From DAIDKA01 sp963708865 (lineage in GTDB: Bacteria; Pseudomonadota; Gammaproteobacteria; Steroidobacterales; Steroidobacteraceae): 64,000 nt of DNA. Positions 1 through 9,848 of the stretch are shown here, piece by piece. Below the pieces are notes generated by a model, which was not told where the DNA came from, did no database searches, and saw only the letters and a program-made list of their open reading frames with translations. Position 1 is the first letter of the stretch, and every line of letters begins with the position of its first letter. The translations under genes were made by a program, and so were the position numbers. Location of the stretch: contig CAVPUC010000008.1 in NCBI GenBank assembly GCA_963708865.1, positions 248,001 to 312,000 of the forward strand. The letters run 5' to 3'.

Positions 1-153
1 GTCCACGGTGCATCCGAATCAAAGTCCGAGGTCCCAGTGGCTGGAGGTTCGCTTTACAAAGACCGCGGACCTCGGGCGTGTCAGGAACCTTGTGAAACTG
101 GCGCTGTGGAGCAAATCTGATCCGCAGCGCGCGCGTTCTATCGAGCACAAAGA

Positions 154-194
154 AAAACGCCCCTGAAGTCTTTCGACCTCAGGGGCGTTTTGTT
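154..194 (-). terminator. Intrinsic terminator of the rRNA operon
   Basis: A perfect GC-rich stem (ACGCCCCTGA...TCAGGGGCGT, loop around TTTC/GAAA) is followed on the minus strand by a T-run. It lies just past the 5S gene and would end the rrn transcript. Bases 1-153 beyond it hold no gene I can support. Confidence 0.85.
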
Positions 195-199
195 TGAGA

Positions 200-318
200 G
201 CCTGGCAGTGACCTACTCTAGCATGGCAACAGGCCAAACTACCATCGGCGCAGAGCGTTTTCACTTCCGAGTTCGGAATGGGATCGGGTGGTTCCCGCTC
301 GCTATTGCCGCCAGGCAA
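200..318 (-). rRNA. rrf: 5S ribosomal RNA
   Basis: The minus strand reads as a typical 5S rRNA of about 118 nt. It begins TGCCTGGCGGC, contains CCGAACTCGGAAGTGAAA and GCGCCGATGGTAG, and ends with the complementary CTGCCAGGC that closes helix I. It is the last gene of the operon, about 190 nt after the 23S 3' end and immediately before the terminator. Confidence 0.93.
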
Positions 319-567
319 ACCGTTTTGAGTTCGATGTGCCGGTCCGTGTTACGGGACCGGCTCACCGTTCTCGAATCCATTGAGTTTTTTGTATCGACGC
401 CATGTCGCGCTCGAATATGGAATGACTCACTCCATATCTATTGCATCGGTCGATAACCATCTTCGGAAATTTGGCGACTCTTTTGGAGTCAACCAAACCC
501 CTTGAGGTTATATGGTCAAGTCTCACGGGCAATTAGTACTGGTTAGCTGAGGCCATCACTGGCCGTA

Positions 568-602
<35 letters not shown>

Positions 603-646
603 CCCTTTAGGAGAGTCAAGCTCTCAGGGAGATCTAATCTTGGGGG

Positions 647-682
<36 letters not shown>

Positions 683-738
683 TCCGTACATAGCTACCCG
701 GCGGTGCCACTAGCGTGACAACCGGAACACCAGAGGTA

Positions 739-773
<35 letters not shown>

Positions 774-829
774 ACCCTCAAATCTCCAACGGCTACGGAA
801 GATAGGGACCAAACTGTCTCACGACGTTT

Positions 830-883
<54 letters not shown>

Positions 884-887
884 GCTA

Positions 888-930
<43 letters not shown>

Positions 931-956
931 TCCGTCGATGTGGACTCTTGGGAGGA

Positions 957-1030
<74 letters not shown>

Positions 1031-1134
1031 TGACCTGCTTTCGCACCTGCTCGACTTGTCAGTCTCGCAGTCAAACACCCTTATGCCATTGCACTCTGTG
1101 CGCGATGACCGACCGCGCTGAGGGTATCATTGCA

Positions 1135-1176
<42 letters not shown>

Positions 1177-1438
1177 ACCCACCATACATTGTTCCCAGCC
1201 CAGATTATGGGCCAAGGTTAGAACTCCGAAATTGTCAGGGTGGTATTTCAACGTTGCCTCCACAAGAGCTAGCGCTCCTGCTTCAAAGGCTCCCACCTAT
1301 CCTACACAAACAAGTTCAAAGTTCAGTGTAAAGCTATAGTAAAGGTTCACGGGGTCTTTCCGTCTTTCCGCAGCTACGCCGCATCTTCACAGCGATTTCA
1401 ACTTCACTGAGTCTCGGGTCGAGACAGTGGGGCCAGCG

Positions 1439-1485
<47 letters not shown>

Positions 1486-2228
1486 CGGGCCTTACAAATC
1501 AATCACTTGCGATTGACTCGCGAGACTGGTGCTATCACCGATCTCCTGCATGTCGCCATGCAGATGGGACTATATCTTCACCAACGAATAAGTCGTCGGT
1601 GTTTGGCGTGTAGTCTCTGAGGATTCTGATCATTTCAGTGCGTGGCTTGCAGTGATTCATCGTCTGCATGATCTCAATAATCTGCAGCAATCCAGGAGCC
1701 AGCACGTGCTCATTGGACTGGATGATTCGCATACACGCTACAAACTTCTCGAAGTCCGAAGACTTCGCGGTTCGCAACGGATGTTGTTGAAAAAACGGAA
1801 TGATTGTCTGAAAGAGATCACTTCGCTTAGATACAACAAACTGAAGCAGGTCCTCTTTGTGGTTGTCTTTTCTGCGGTTGCAGTACAAACGCCCCACGCC
1901 GAAGAACCGTTGCATCGCTTGTAGGCACTCGATGCTTTTCGCACCTTGTGTCACTACGAATTGATGCGCCACTTGGAATCCGGTTCGGTAGCCTCTTCGT
2001 TTTGCTCGATGAGGTTGCCGCACGACGTGGATCGAAAAGCATCCCTCGCCGTCGACAAAACCGGTTATCCAACCAACCATGATCAGCCTTTCCTGCTGAT
2101 TGTCCGCAGCCAGAGGATTGTCACTGCTCAACTCTTCAACACCATGCGGTGTCAATTTGTCGAACGAGTACCTCGGCATACACGGGTATTCCAGCATATA
2201 GCCAAATTTTACTAAGGCAGCTTTGTTC
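1486..2228 (-). mobile_element. Group I intron in 23S rRNA after position 1931, with homing endonuclease gene
   Basis: This 743-nt insertion follows a U (AAGGT|) and ends in G before AGCGAAATTCC, as group I splicing requires. Core elements on the minus strand are a Q-type segment GACAATCAGCAGGAAAG near 2107-2090, an R-type segment TCAGAGACTACACGCC near 1622-1607, and an S-type segment AAGATATAGTCC near 1580-1569. A hairpin CTGCATG-GCGA-CATGCAG with a GNRA loop follows S (1563-1546). The stem CTGATC/GATCAG holds the endonuclease gene in its loop. L1931 is a known insertion site for endonuclease-bearing introns in bacteria and organelles. Splicing is inferred from structure. Confidence 0.9.
1535..2197 (-). 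CDS. LAGLIDADG homing endonuclease encoded in the 23S intron
   Basis: About 220 aa with one LAGLIDADG motif, GWITGFVDGEGCF, whose acidic residue sits in VDGEG. Single-motif enzymes of this family normally work as homodimers and cut an intronless 23S allele to drive intron homing. The middle (QVAHQFVVTQ, LQFVVSKRSD, DFEKFVACMRII) fits the LAGLIDADG_1 fold. The frame is open further upstream, even into the other intron, so the start is uncertain: ATG at 2197, 2179 or 2080 are all possible, and 2197 lies within this intron. The C-terminal end (ILRDYTPNTDD... to the stop at 1535) is translated through the intron's own R and S core elements, so one sequence must serve both ribozyme and protein. 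No other CDS in the rRNA operon is credible. Confidence 0.85.
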   Translation of the reverse strand: MLEYPCMPRYSFDKLTPHGVEELSSDNPLAADNQQERLIMVGWITGFVDGEGCFSIHVVRQPHRAKRRGYRTGFQVAHQFVVTQGAKSIECLQAMQRFFGVGRLYCNRRKDNHKEDLLQFVVSKRSDLFQTIIPFFQQHPLRTAKSSDFEKFVACMRIIQSNEHVLAPGLLQIIEIMQTMNHCKPRTEMIRILRDYTPNTDDLFVGEDIVPSAWRHAGDR

Positions 2229-2242
2229 ACCTTAGGACCGTT

Positions 2243-2575
<333 letters not shown>

Positions 2576-3347
2576 CAGTAGCTTCGCCTTACGGCTGACC
2601 ACATCAATTAACCTTCCGGCACCGGGCAGGCGTCAGACCCTATACATCCACTTACGTGTTCGCAGAGTCCTGTGTTTTTGATAAACAGTCGCAGCCCCCT
2701 ATTACCTGTGACCTCTATGAGCTTGTGGAGCAAGTCCACGCACCCAAGGAGGCATACCTTCTCCCGAAGTTACGGTATTAATTTGCAGAGTTCCTTAACC
2801 CGAGTTCTCTCAAGCGCCTTAGCAGATTATCTGCTCGCCCACCAGTGTCGGTTTACGGTACGGACAACAACAACCTGAAGCTTAGAGACTTTTCCCGGAA
2901 GCGTGGCATCAATCAATTCGGAAACCGAAGTCTCCTCTCACTCAGTTCTCGGGGATAACTGCAATCCGGATTTACCAGGACTACACCCCTACGGCCTTGG
3001 ACGGCACTGCTGCCGCTGATTTAGCCTTCTCCGTCATCCCATCGCAGTTGCTGTCGGTGCAGGAATGTTAACCTGCTTTCCATCGATTACGCCTTTCGGC
3101 CTCACCTTAGGATCCGACTCACCCTCAGCCGATTAACGTGGCTCAGGAAACCTTGGGCTTTCGGCGAGCGGGTTTTTCACCCGCTTTAACGTTACTCATG
3201 TCAGCATTCGCACTTCTCATACCTCCAGCGTGCCTCACAGCACACCTTCGCAGGCTTAGAGAACGCTCCCCTACCGCGTGTATTGCTACACACCCATAGC
3301 TTCGGTGCTTGGCTTAGCCCCGTTAAATCTTCCGCGCGAGCCGACTA

Positions 3348-3411
<64 letters not shown>

Positions 3412-4579
3412 ATGCCTTCTCACATCGTTTACCACTTAGCCAAAACTTTGGGACCTTAGCTGATGGTCTGGGTTTTTTCCCTCTTCACAACGGACGTTAG
3501 CACCCGCTGTGTGTCTCCCGAGCATTACTTCAGGGTATTCGGAGTTTGCATGGAGTTGGTAGGCCGAGATGGCCCCCTTCTCCAAACAGTGCTCTACCCC
3601 CCTGAGTATTCACTCGAGGCACTACCTAAATAGCTTTCGGGGAGAACCAGCTATCGCCAGCCTTGATTAGCCTTTCACTCCTATCCACAACTCATCGACG
3701 CACTATTGCAACAGTGGTTCGTTCGGACCTCCAATCAGTGTTACCTGATCTTCATCCTGGTCATGGATAGATCGACTGGCTTCGGGTCTATTCCCAGCGA
3801 CTGTGGCGCCCATTTAAGACTCGGTTTCCCTACGGCTCCCCTATGCGGTTAGCCTTGCCACTGAAAATAACTCGCTGACCCATTATACAAAAGGTACGCA
3901 GTCACTCTCTTGCGAGAGCTCCTACTGCTTGTACGCACACGGTTTCAGGTTCTATTTCACTCCCCTCTCCGGGGTTCTTTTCGCCTTTCCCTCACGGTAC
4001 TGGTTCACTATCGGTCGGTAGAGAGTATTTAGCCTTAGAGGATGGTCCCCCTATGTTCAGACAAGATTGCACGTGTCTCGTCCTACTCTTCGTCAGTCCT
4101 CGGCTCGTGTTTTCGCGTACGGGGCTATCACCCACTATGGCCAGACTTTCCAGACTGTTCCACTAACACTCACCAATTTTTCCTGACTGGGCTGTTCCCT
4201 GTTCGCTCGCCACTACTTAGGGAATCTCGGTTGATTTCTATTCCTCCGGTTACTGAGATGTTTCAATTCACCGGGTTCGCTCTATATGCCTATTTATTCA
4301 GCATAAAGTACCTCTTGCGAGGTGGGTTTCCCCATTCAGATATCGCCGGATCGAAGCTTGTTTGCCAGCTCCCCGACGCTTTTCGCAGGCTACCACGTCT
4401 TTCATCGCCTTCTACCGCCAAGGCATCCACCATGTGCGCTTATTCACTTGACCATATAACCCCAAGGAGTTTGGGGATATGGAGCTGATTCATCACATTA
4501 TGCGAACGCGACATTTCAAACAAAGTAATAGGACTATTTCGCTTGAAAATTAGCGTCAAATACAAAAAACTTTCTGGAT

Positions 4580-4591
4580 TGTTAAAGAGCA
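4580..4591 (-). promoter_or_regulatory. boxA antitermination element in the tRNA-23S spacer
   Basis: The minus strand reads TGCTCTTTAACA, an exact match to the E. coli rrn boxA bound by NusB-NusE. It lies about 125 nt upstream of the 23S 5' end, the usual spacer position. The rest of the 4454-4727 spacer shows only the 23S processing stem. Confidence 0.85.
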
Positions 4592-4727
4592 CACGATGTT
4601 CTTTGACATCGCGCGATCAGTCGAACTCACGCATCTTGCGAGGCATGAACTCGAGTCATCGCGCCAATCCCCAAGGGGGATCATCGTGCTACGTGGACAG
4701 GCAGGTAAAGAAACCCGGCATCAAGAC

Positions 4728-4803
4728 TGGTGGAGCCAATCGGGATCGAACCGATGACCTTCGCGTTGCAAACGCGACGCTCTCCCAGCTGAGCTATGGC
4801 CCC
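4728..4803 (-). tRNA. alaT: tRNA-Ala (anticodon TGC)
   Basis: The minus strand gives a 76-nt cloverleaf beginning GGGGCCATAGCTCAG, with anticodon loop TTTGCAA (TGC), T-arm GGTTCGATCCC and an encoded 3' CCA. It sits in the 16S-23S spacer downstream of tRNA-Ile, the classic arrangement. Confidence 0.96.
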
Positions 4804-4835
4804 TCCCTCAAATGGAAGCATTAGCAAATGCAACC

Positions 4836-4912
<77 letters not shown>

Positions 4913-5030
4913 AAACTTCTGCAGCTGTCCTTAGTTGGAAAAACGACGGACTGCCGCCCACGTGTTCTCGAGCAGGTAACTTGTGTTGGGAACTCGCGCC
5001 TCCGACTCTTCAGAGCGCGTTCGGTCTTTT

Positions 5031-6568
<1,538 letters not shown>

Positions 6569-6691
6569 AAGTGCTTGAACATCGAAATGAATGGCTCAAA
6601 AAAGACTCATTGCTGGACTTCTTTGGTCACTCGGTCATCTGCACTCCTTCGAGGCTTTGACGCGAGTCCCCACACAAGTTACCTGCCGAAT

Positions 6692-6703
6692 TTTTAAAAA
6701 GCG
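6692..6703 (-). promoter_or_regulatory. Probable leader boxA upstream of 16S
   Basis: The minus strand reads CGCTTTTTAAAA, matching about 10 of 12 bases of the boxA consensus. It lies in the rrn leader about 50 nt after the downstream promoter. Together with the exact spacer boxA it suggests normal rrn antitermination. Confidence 0.5.
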
Positions 6704-6749
6704 TCCTGGTCGCAAAGGGCCAGGAGGTGTTCCCTCGAAAGGGGGGCGA

Positions 6750-6777
6750 AGTATAAGCGCTTAACGCTCTCCGTCAA
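6750..6777 (-). promoter_or_regulatory. rRNA operon promoter P2
   Basis: The minus strand has a -35 TTGACG (6777-6772) and -10 TATACT (6755-6750) separated by 16 bp, close to the sigma70 consensus. Transcription would start near 6743, giving a leader of about 175 nt before 16S. Confidence 0.8.
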
Positions 6778-6850
6778 CCCCTATTTTGGGCCTCGTTTTG
6801 CTCAGCTTTGCGACCCGTTGCCGCAGGCGCCGATCAACTCGAGGGCGCGC

Positions 6851-6878
6851 AGTATAGCCAAGGACTTTGGGCTGTCAA
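6851..6878 (-). promoter_or_regulatory. rRNA operon promoter P1
   Basis: The minus strand has a consensus -35 TTGACA (6878-6873) and -10 TATACT (6856-6851) with 16-bp spacing, about 100 bp upstream of P2. An AT-rich segment (AAATATTTCG) just upstream of the -35 could act as an UP element. A GCGC tract follows the -10, as in many stringently controlled promoters. Confidence 0.8.
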
Positions 6879-6895
6879 CGCAGCGCTACGAAATA

Positions 6896-6923
6896 TTTGG
6901 GGTCGCCTTTCGCGACCCCCAAA
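6896..6923 (-). terminator. Hairpin between tyrS and the rrn promoters
   Basis: A perfect stem GGGGTCGC-GAAAG-GCGACCCC, extended by TTT/AAA pairs, lies immediately upstream of rrn P1. It has no strong T-run, only AAATATTT on the minus side. Its likely role is to stop tyrS transcription before the rrn promoters; this is inferred from position. Confidence 0.45.
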
Positions 6924-7218
6924 GCAGCTCGGAATTCAGCTGCTTAGATCACTTGCGGACCTTGACGACGGGTTGCGCAGGCGCTACCGCTCAAGTCATC
7001 CCTGGCAGGCTTACCGGGCGGGGCTCGCACTGCAACACGGGCGTCGCGATCCGGTTTTTCTGCGGTCAATCCTGGCTCACACCGATGTGGTGGTGGCGCC
7101 AGCTAAACCCAAGGCTGGGGGTGTGGAAACCGGTCAGGATTTTCGCTCGGGGCGGCCAGAGCGTGGATCCGGGCGTTGAACTTAACCTTGAGCCTGACAG
7201 GGATCGGACGGGTCAGTC
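6924..7218. other. Intergenic stretch between tyrS and the rrn promoters
   Basis: About 295 bp with no convincing gene on either strand. The open frames across it are short, overlap each other and show no recognisable protein. I see no tRNA, riboswitch or insertion sequence here. Confidence 0.5.
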
Positions 7219-8446
7219 CTAAGCGCCAATCAGCTGGACCCGCGCATAACGGCGGGTCCCCACCTGCAGGACGTGATCCGCCCCGGCGTGCAGGGTCAGG
7301 GCCCGATCGCTCACCCGGGCACCGTCCAGCTTGACGGCCCCCTCGTCGATCTTGCGGTTGGCCTCCGAGGTGCTGGCCGCAAGGCCCGCGGCCTTCAGCA
7401 GATTCGCGATGCGCAGCCCCGCCCTATCGACCGTGATCGCCACCGGCACCAGGTCGGCGGGCACGGCCTTGTCACTCACCCGGGACATGAACCCCTGCTG
7501 CGCAGCTTGCGCCGCCGCTGCTCCCTGAAACCGCGCGGTGATCTCACTGGCGAGCTCCAGCTTGATGTCGCGCGGATTGCGCCCGGCGGCCGCCGCACTG
7601 CGCAGGGCCGCGATGTCGGTGGAGCGTGCGAAAGCTCAGCAATTCGAAGTAGCGCCACATGAGCTCATCAGAAATCGACATCAGCTTGCCGAACATCGAT
7701 TCCGGCGCTTCATTGATGCCGATGTAGTTTCCCAGGGACTTGGACATCTTGTTGATGCCATCGGTCCCCTCGAGCAGTGGCATGGTCATGATCACCTGCG
7801 GCTCCTGCCCGTAGGCCTCCTGCAGCGTGCGGCCCACCAGCAGATTGAACCGCTGGTCGGTTCCGCCCATCTCCACATCGGCCTTGAGCGCGACGGAGTC
7901 ATAGCCTTGAACCAGCGGGTAGAGGAACTCGTGCAGGGCGATGGGCTGACCGCTCTTGTAGCGCCTGGAGAACTCGTCGCGCTCGAGCATGCGCGCGACG
8001 GTGTGCCGGGCCGCGATTTCGATGAGTTGCGAGGCGGGCATCGCGCCGAACCAGCGCGAATTGAACTCGACGCGGGTGGCCTGCGGATCCAGGATCTTGA
8101 ACACCTGCGCCTGGTAGGTGAGCGCATTGGCCTGCACCTCGGCAGGCGTGAGTGGCGGCCGCGTGGCATTGCGTCCGGTCGGATCGCCGATCAGCCCGGT
8201 GAAATCCCCGATCAGGAAGATGACCTCGTGCCCGTGCTGCTGGAACTGGCGCATCTTGTTCAAGAGCACGGTGTGACCCAGATGCAGGTCCGGAGCCGTC
8301 GGATCGAATCCCGCCTTGATGCGCAGCGGGCGTTGCTGCGCGAGCTTGCGGATGAATTCCGCCTCGGGCAGAACCTCGTGTATCCCGCGCTTGTATTCGG
8401 CCAGTTGCGCGGCCAGCTGCTCGTTACCTTCCACCATGGTTCTCAT
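7219..8446 (-). pseudogene. tyrS: Tyrosyl-tRNA synthetase, broken by a single frameshift
   Basis: Class I TyrRS that charges tRNA-Tyr. The N-terminal frame (ATG at 8446 or 8437) carries the catalytic fold: AGFDPTAPDLHLGHTVLL with the HIGH-like HLGH, GDFTGLIGDPTG, and KMSKSLGN as KMSKS. The C-terminal frame, ending LIGA at 7219, carries an S4-like RNA-binding segment (LLKAAGLAASTSEANRKIDE). The two frames meet near 7635-7645, after ELLSF. Reading on in the next frame gives ARSTDIAALR...RNPRDIKLELA, as expected for the family. One extra base, probably a C in TTTCGC, explains the break, and the corrected length is about 408 aa. It is divergent from mepM, a common arrangement. TyrRS is essential unless a second copy exists, so a sequence error is at least as likely as true loss. 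Confidence 0.85.
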
Positions 8447-8482
8447 TAGACCGGAAACGTGTAAGTCTATAACAGGAATAAG

Positions 8483-9784
8483 ATGTCGAAATTCGCCACC
8501 CACCGCGCCCTGCTGGGGACCGTGCTCTATATCGCGTGCCTGGTCGGGGCGACTTTCGCGGTGCACGTGATGCAGAAGAAGGCTGCCCCGGTCGCTGCGA
8601 GCAGCAGCGCGCCGGCCGCATCGACCCCGGCCCGAGTGGCCGCATCGACGGCTTCCGCGGCAGCGGTCCGCGCCGTCACGCCCAGCGAACTGTCCACCAT
8701 CCGCGTCATCGTCGCCCGCAATGACACGCTCGATCGCATCTTCCGGCGCCTGGCACTGAGCCTGTCGGATCTGGCCTCACTGCGCAGCCTCCCCGGCATT
8801 CGCGCGCAGCTGGATCGGCTGCGGCCGGGGGAAACCCTGACCCTGACTGCAAAGTCTGGCACGCTCGTCGGCCTGGAGCGCCGCCTGAATTTCGACCAGA
8901 CGCTGAAGGTCGACCGCTCCGAGCAAGGCTTCACCGCCAATGTGCTGCAGAACCCGCTGGCCACGCGCACCCGCACCATCACCGGCAACATCGACTCCTC
9001 GCTCTTCGAAGCGGTGGCGAGCGCCGGTGGGCATGACCGGACCGCGTTGAGCCTGGCCGACATCTTTGGTTACGACATCGACTTCGTGCTCGACATCCGC
9101 CCCGGCGACTCCTTCACGGTCACCTACACGGAAGTCCTGCAGGACGGCAAATATCTGCAGGACGGCCCGGTCCTGGCCGCCCGCTTCATCAACCAGGGCA
9201 AGGAGTACCTGGCCGTGCGCTATGTCGGCCCCTCGGGCAATGCGGACTACTACTCGCCGCAGGGCCGCAGCCTGCATAAGGCGTTTCTGCGCGCCCCCCT
9301 GGAATTCACGCGCGTGAGCTCCCCGTTCAACCTGCACCGCATGCATCCCATCCTCAACACCATCCGCGCCCACAAGGGCGTCGACTACGCGGCCCCGATC
9401 GGCACGCCGGTGCGTGCCGCGGGCGATGGACGCGTGCTGTTCGCGGGGCGCCGCGGGGGCTACGGGAATCTCGTGGAACTGGACCACTCCCGGGGCATCA
9501 CCACGGTGTACGGCCACCTGTCGCGCTTCATCGCGGGCCTGCACGCAGGTCAGCACGTGACCCAGGGCCAGGTCATCGCCTTCGTCGGCATGACCGGGCT
9601 CGCCACCGGTCCCCACCTCCACTATGAATACCGGGTGAATGGGGTGTTCAAGAACCCCCAAACCATCAAACTGCCCGAGGCACTGCCCATCGAGGGGCCG
9701 CAGCGGGCCGATTTCCTGGCCAAATCCGCGCCGCTCCTGGCCTCCTTGACCGCGCCGCCGGCGCCGAATCTCGTCTCCCGCTGA
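8483..9784 (+). CDS. mepM: M23-family murein DD-endopeptidase (MepM-like)
   Basis: A 433-aa membrane-anchored zinc peptidase predicted to cut peptidoglycan cross-links during wall growth. A membrane segment lies near residues 9-29, followed by an Ala/Pro-rich linker. Residues ~70-125 form a LysM/OapA-like segment (VIVARNDTLDRIFRRL...LRPGETLTL). The C-terminal M23 domain has its zinc ligands visible: HKGVDYAAP near residue 297 (HxxxD) and GPHLHYEYRVNG near 378 (HxH). Length matches the YebA/MepM family. It is divergent from tyrS with 36 bp between starts. The start MSKFATHRALLG gives a proper N-terminal anchor. Confidence 0.9.
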   Translation: MSKFATHRALLGTVLYIACLVGATFAVHVMQKKAAPVAASSSAPAASTPARVAASTASAAAVRAVTPSELSTIRVIVARNDTLDRIFRRLALSLSDLASLRSLPGIRAQLDRLRPGETLTLTAKSGTLVGLERRLNFDQTLKVDRSEQGFTANVLQNPLATRTRTITGNIDSSLFEAVASAGGHDRTALSLADIFGYDIDFVLDIRPGDSFTVTYTEVLQDGKYLQDGPVLAARFINQGKEYLAVRYVGPSGNADYYSPQGRSLHKAFLRAPLEFTRVSSPFNLHRMHPILNTIRAHKGVDYAAPIGTPVRAAGDGRVLFAGRRGGYGNLVELDHSRGITTVYGHLSRFIAGLHAGQHVTQGQVIAFVGMTGLATGPHLHYEYRVNGVFKNPQTIKLPEALPIEGPQRADFLAKSAPLLASLTAPPAPNLVSR

Positions 9785-9848
9785 GGGCGCGCCCACCCGA
9801 CTTTCTTATGGCGCTGCAACATGGATTCTTCAATCTGCGGGGGCGTTT

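Noticed and set aside
2..166. Open frame on the plus strand reading QWLEVRFTKTADLGRVRNLVKLALW to a stop at 164-166, possibly the C-terminus of an upstream gene
   Set aside because: It has no start in the window, ends inside the rrn terminator stem and matches no family I recognise. A partial gene cannot be excluded.
4042..4488. Long plus-strand frames across the 23S and 16S genes
   Set aside because: These are antisense to rRNA and have no protein-family features.
6808..7222. Two overlapping plus-strand frames upstream of tyrS
   Set aside because: They cover rrn promoter P1 and a hairpin, overlap each other in different frames and look compositionally random.
7538..8449. 303-aa plus-strand frame opposite tyrS
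   Set aside because: It is the mirror of tyrS codons, rich in His/Arg/Gln, a usual artefact in GC-rich DNA.
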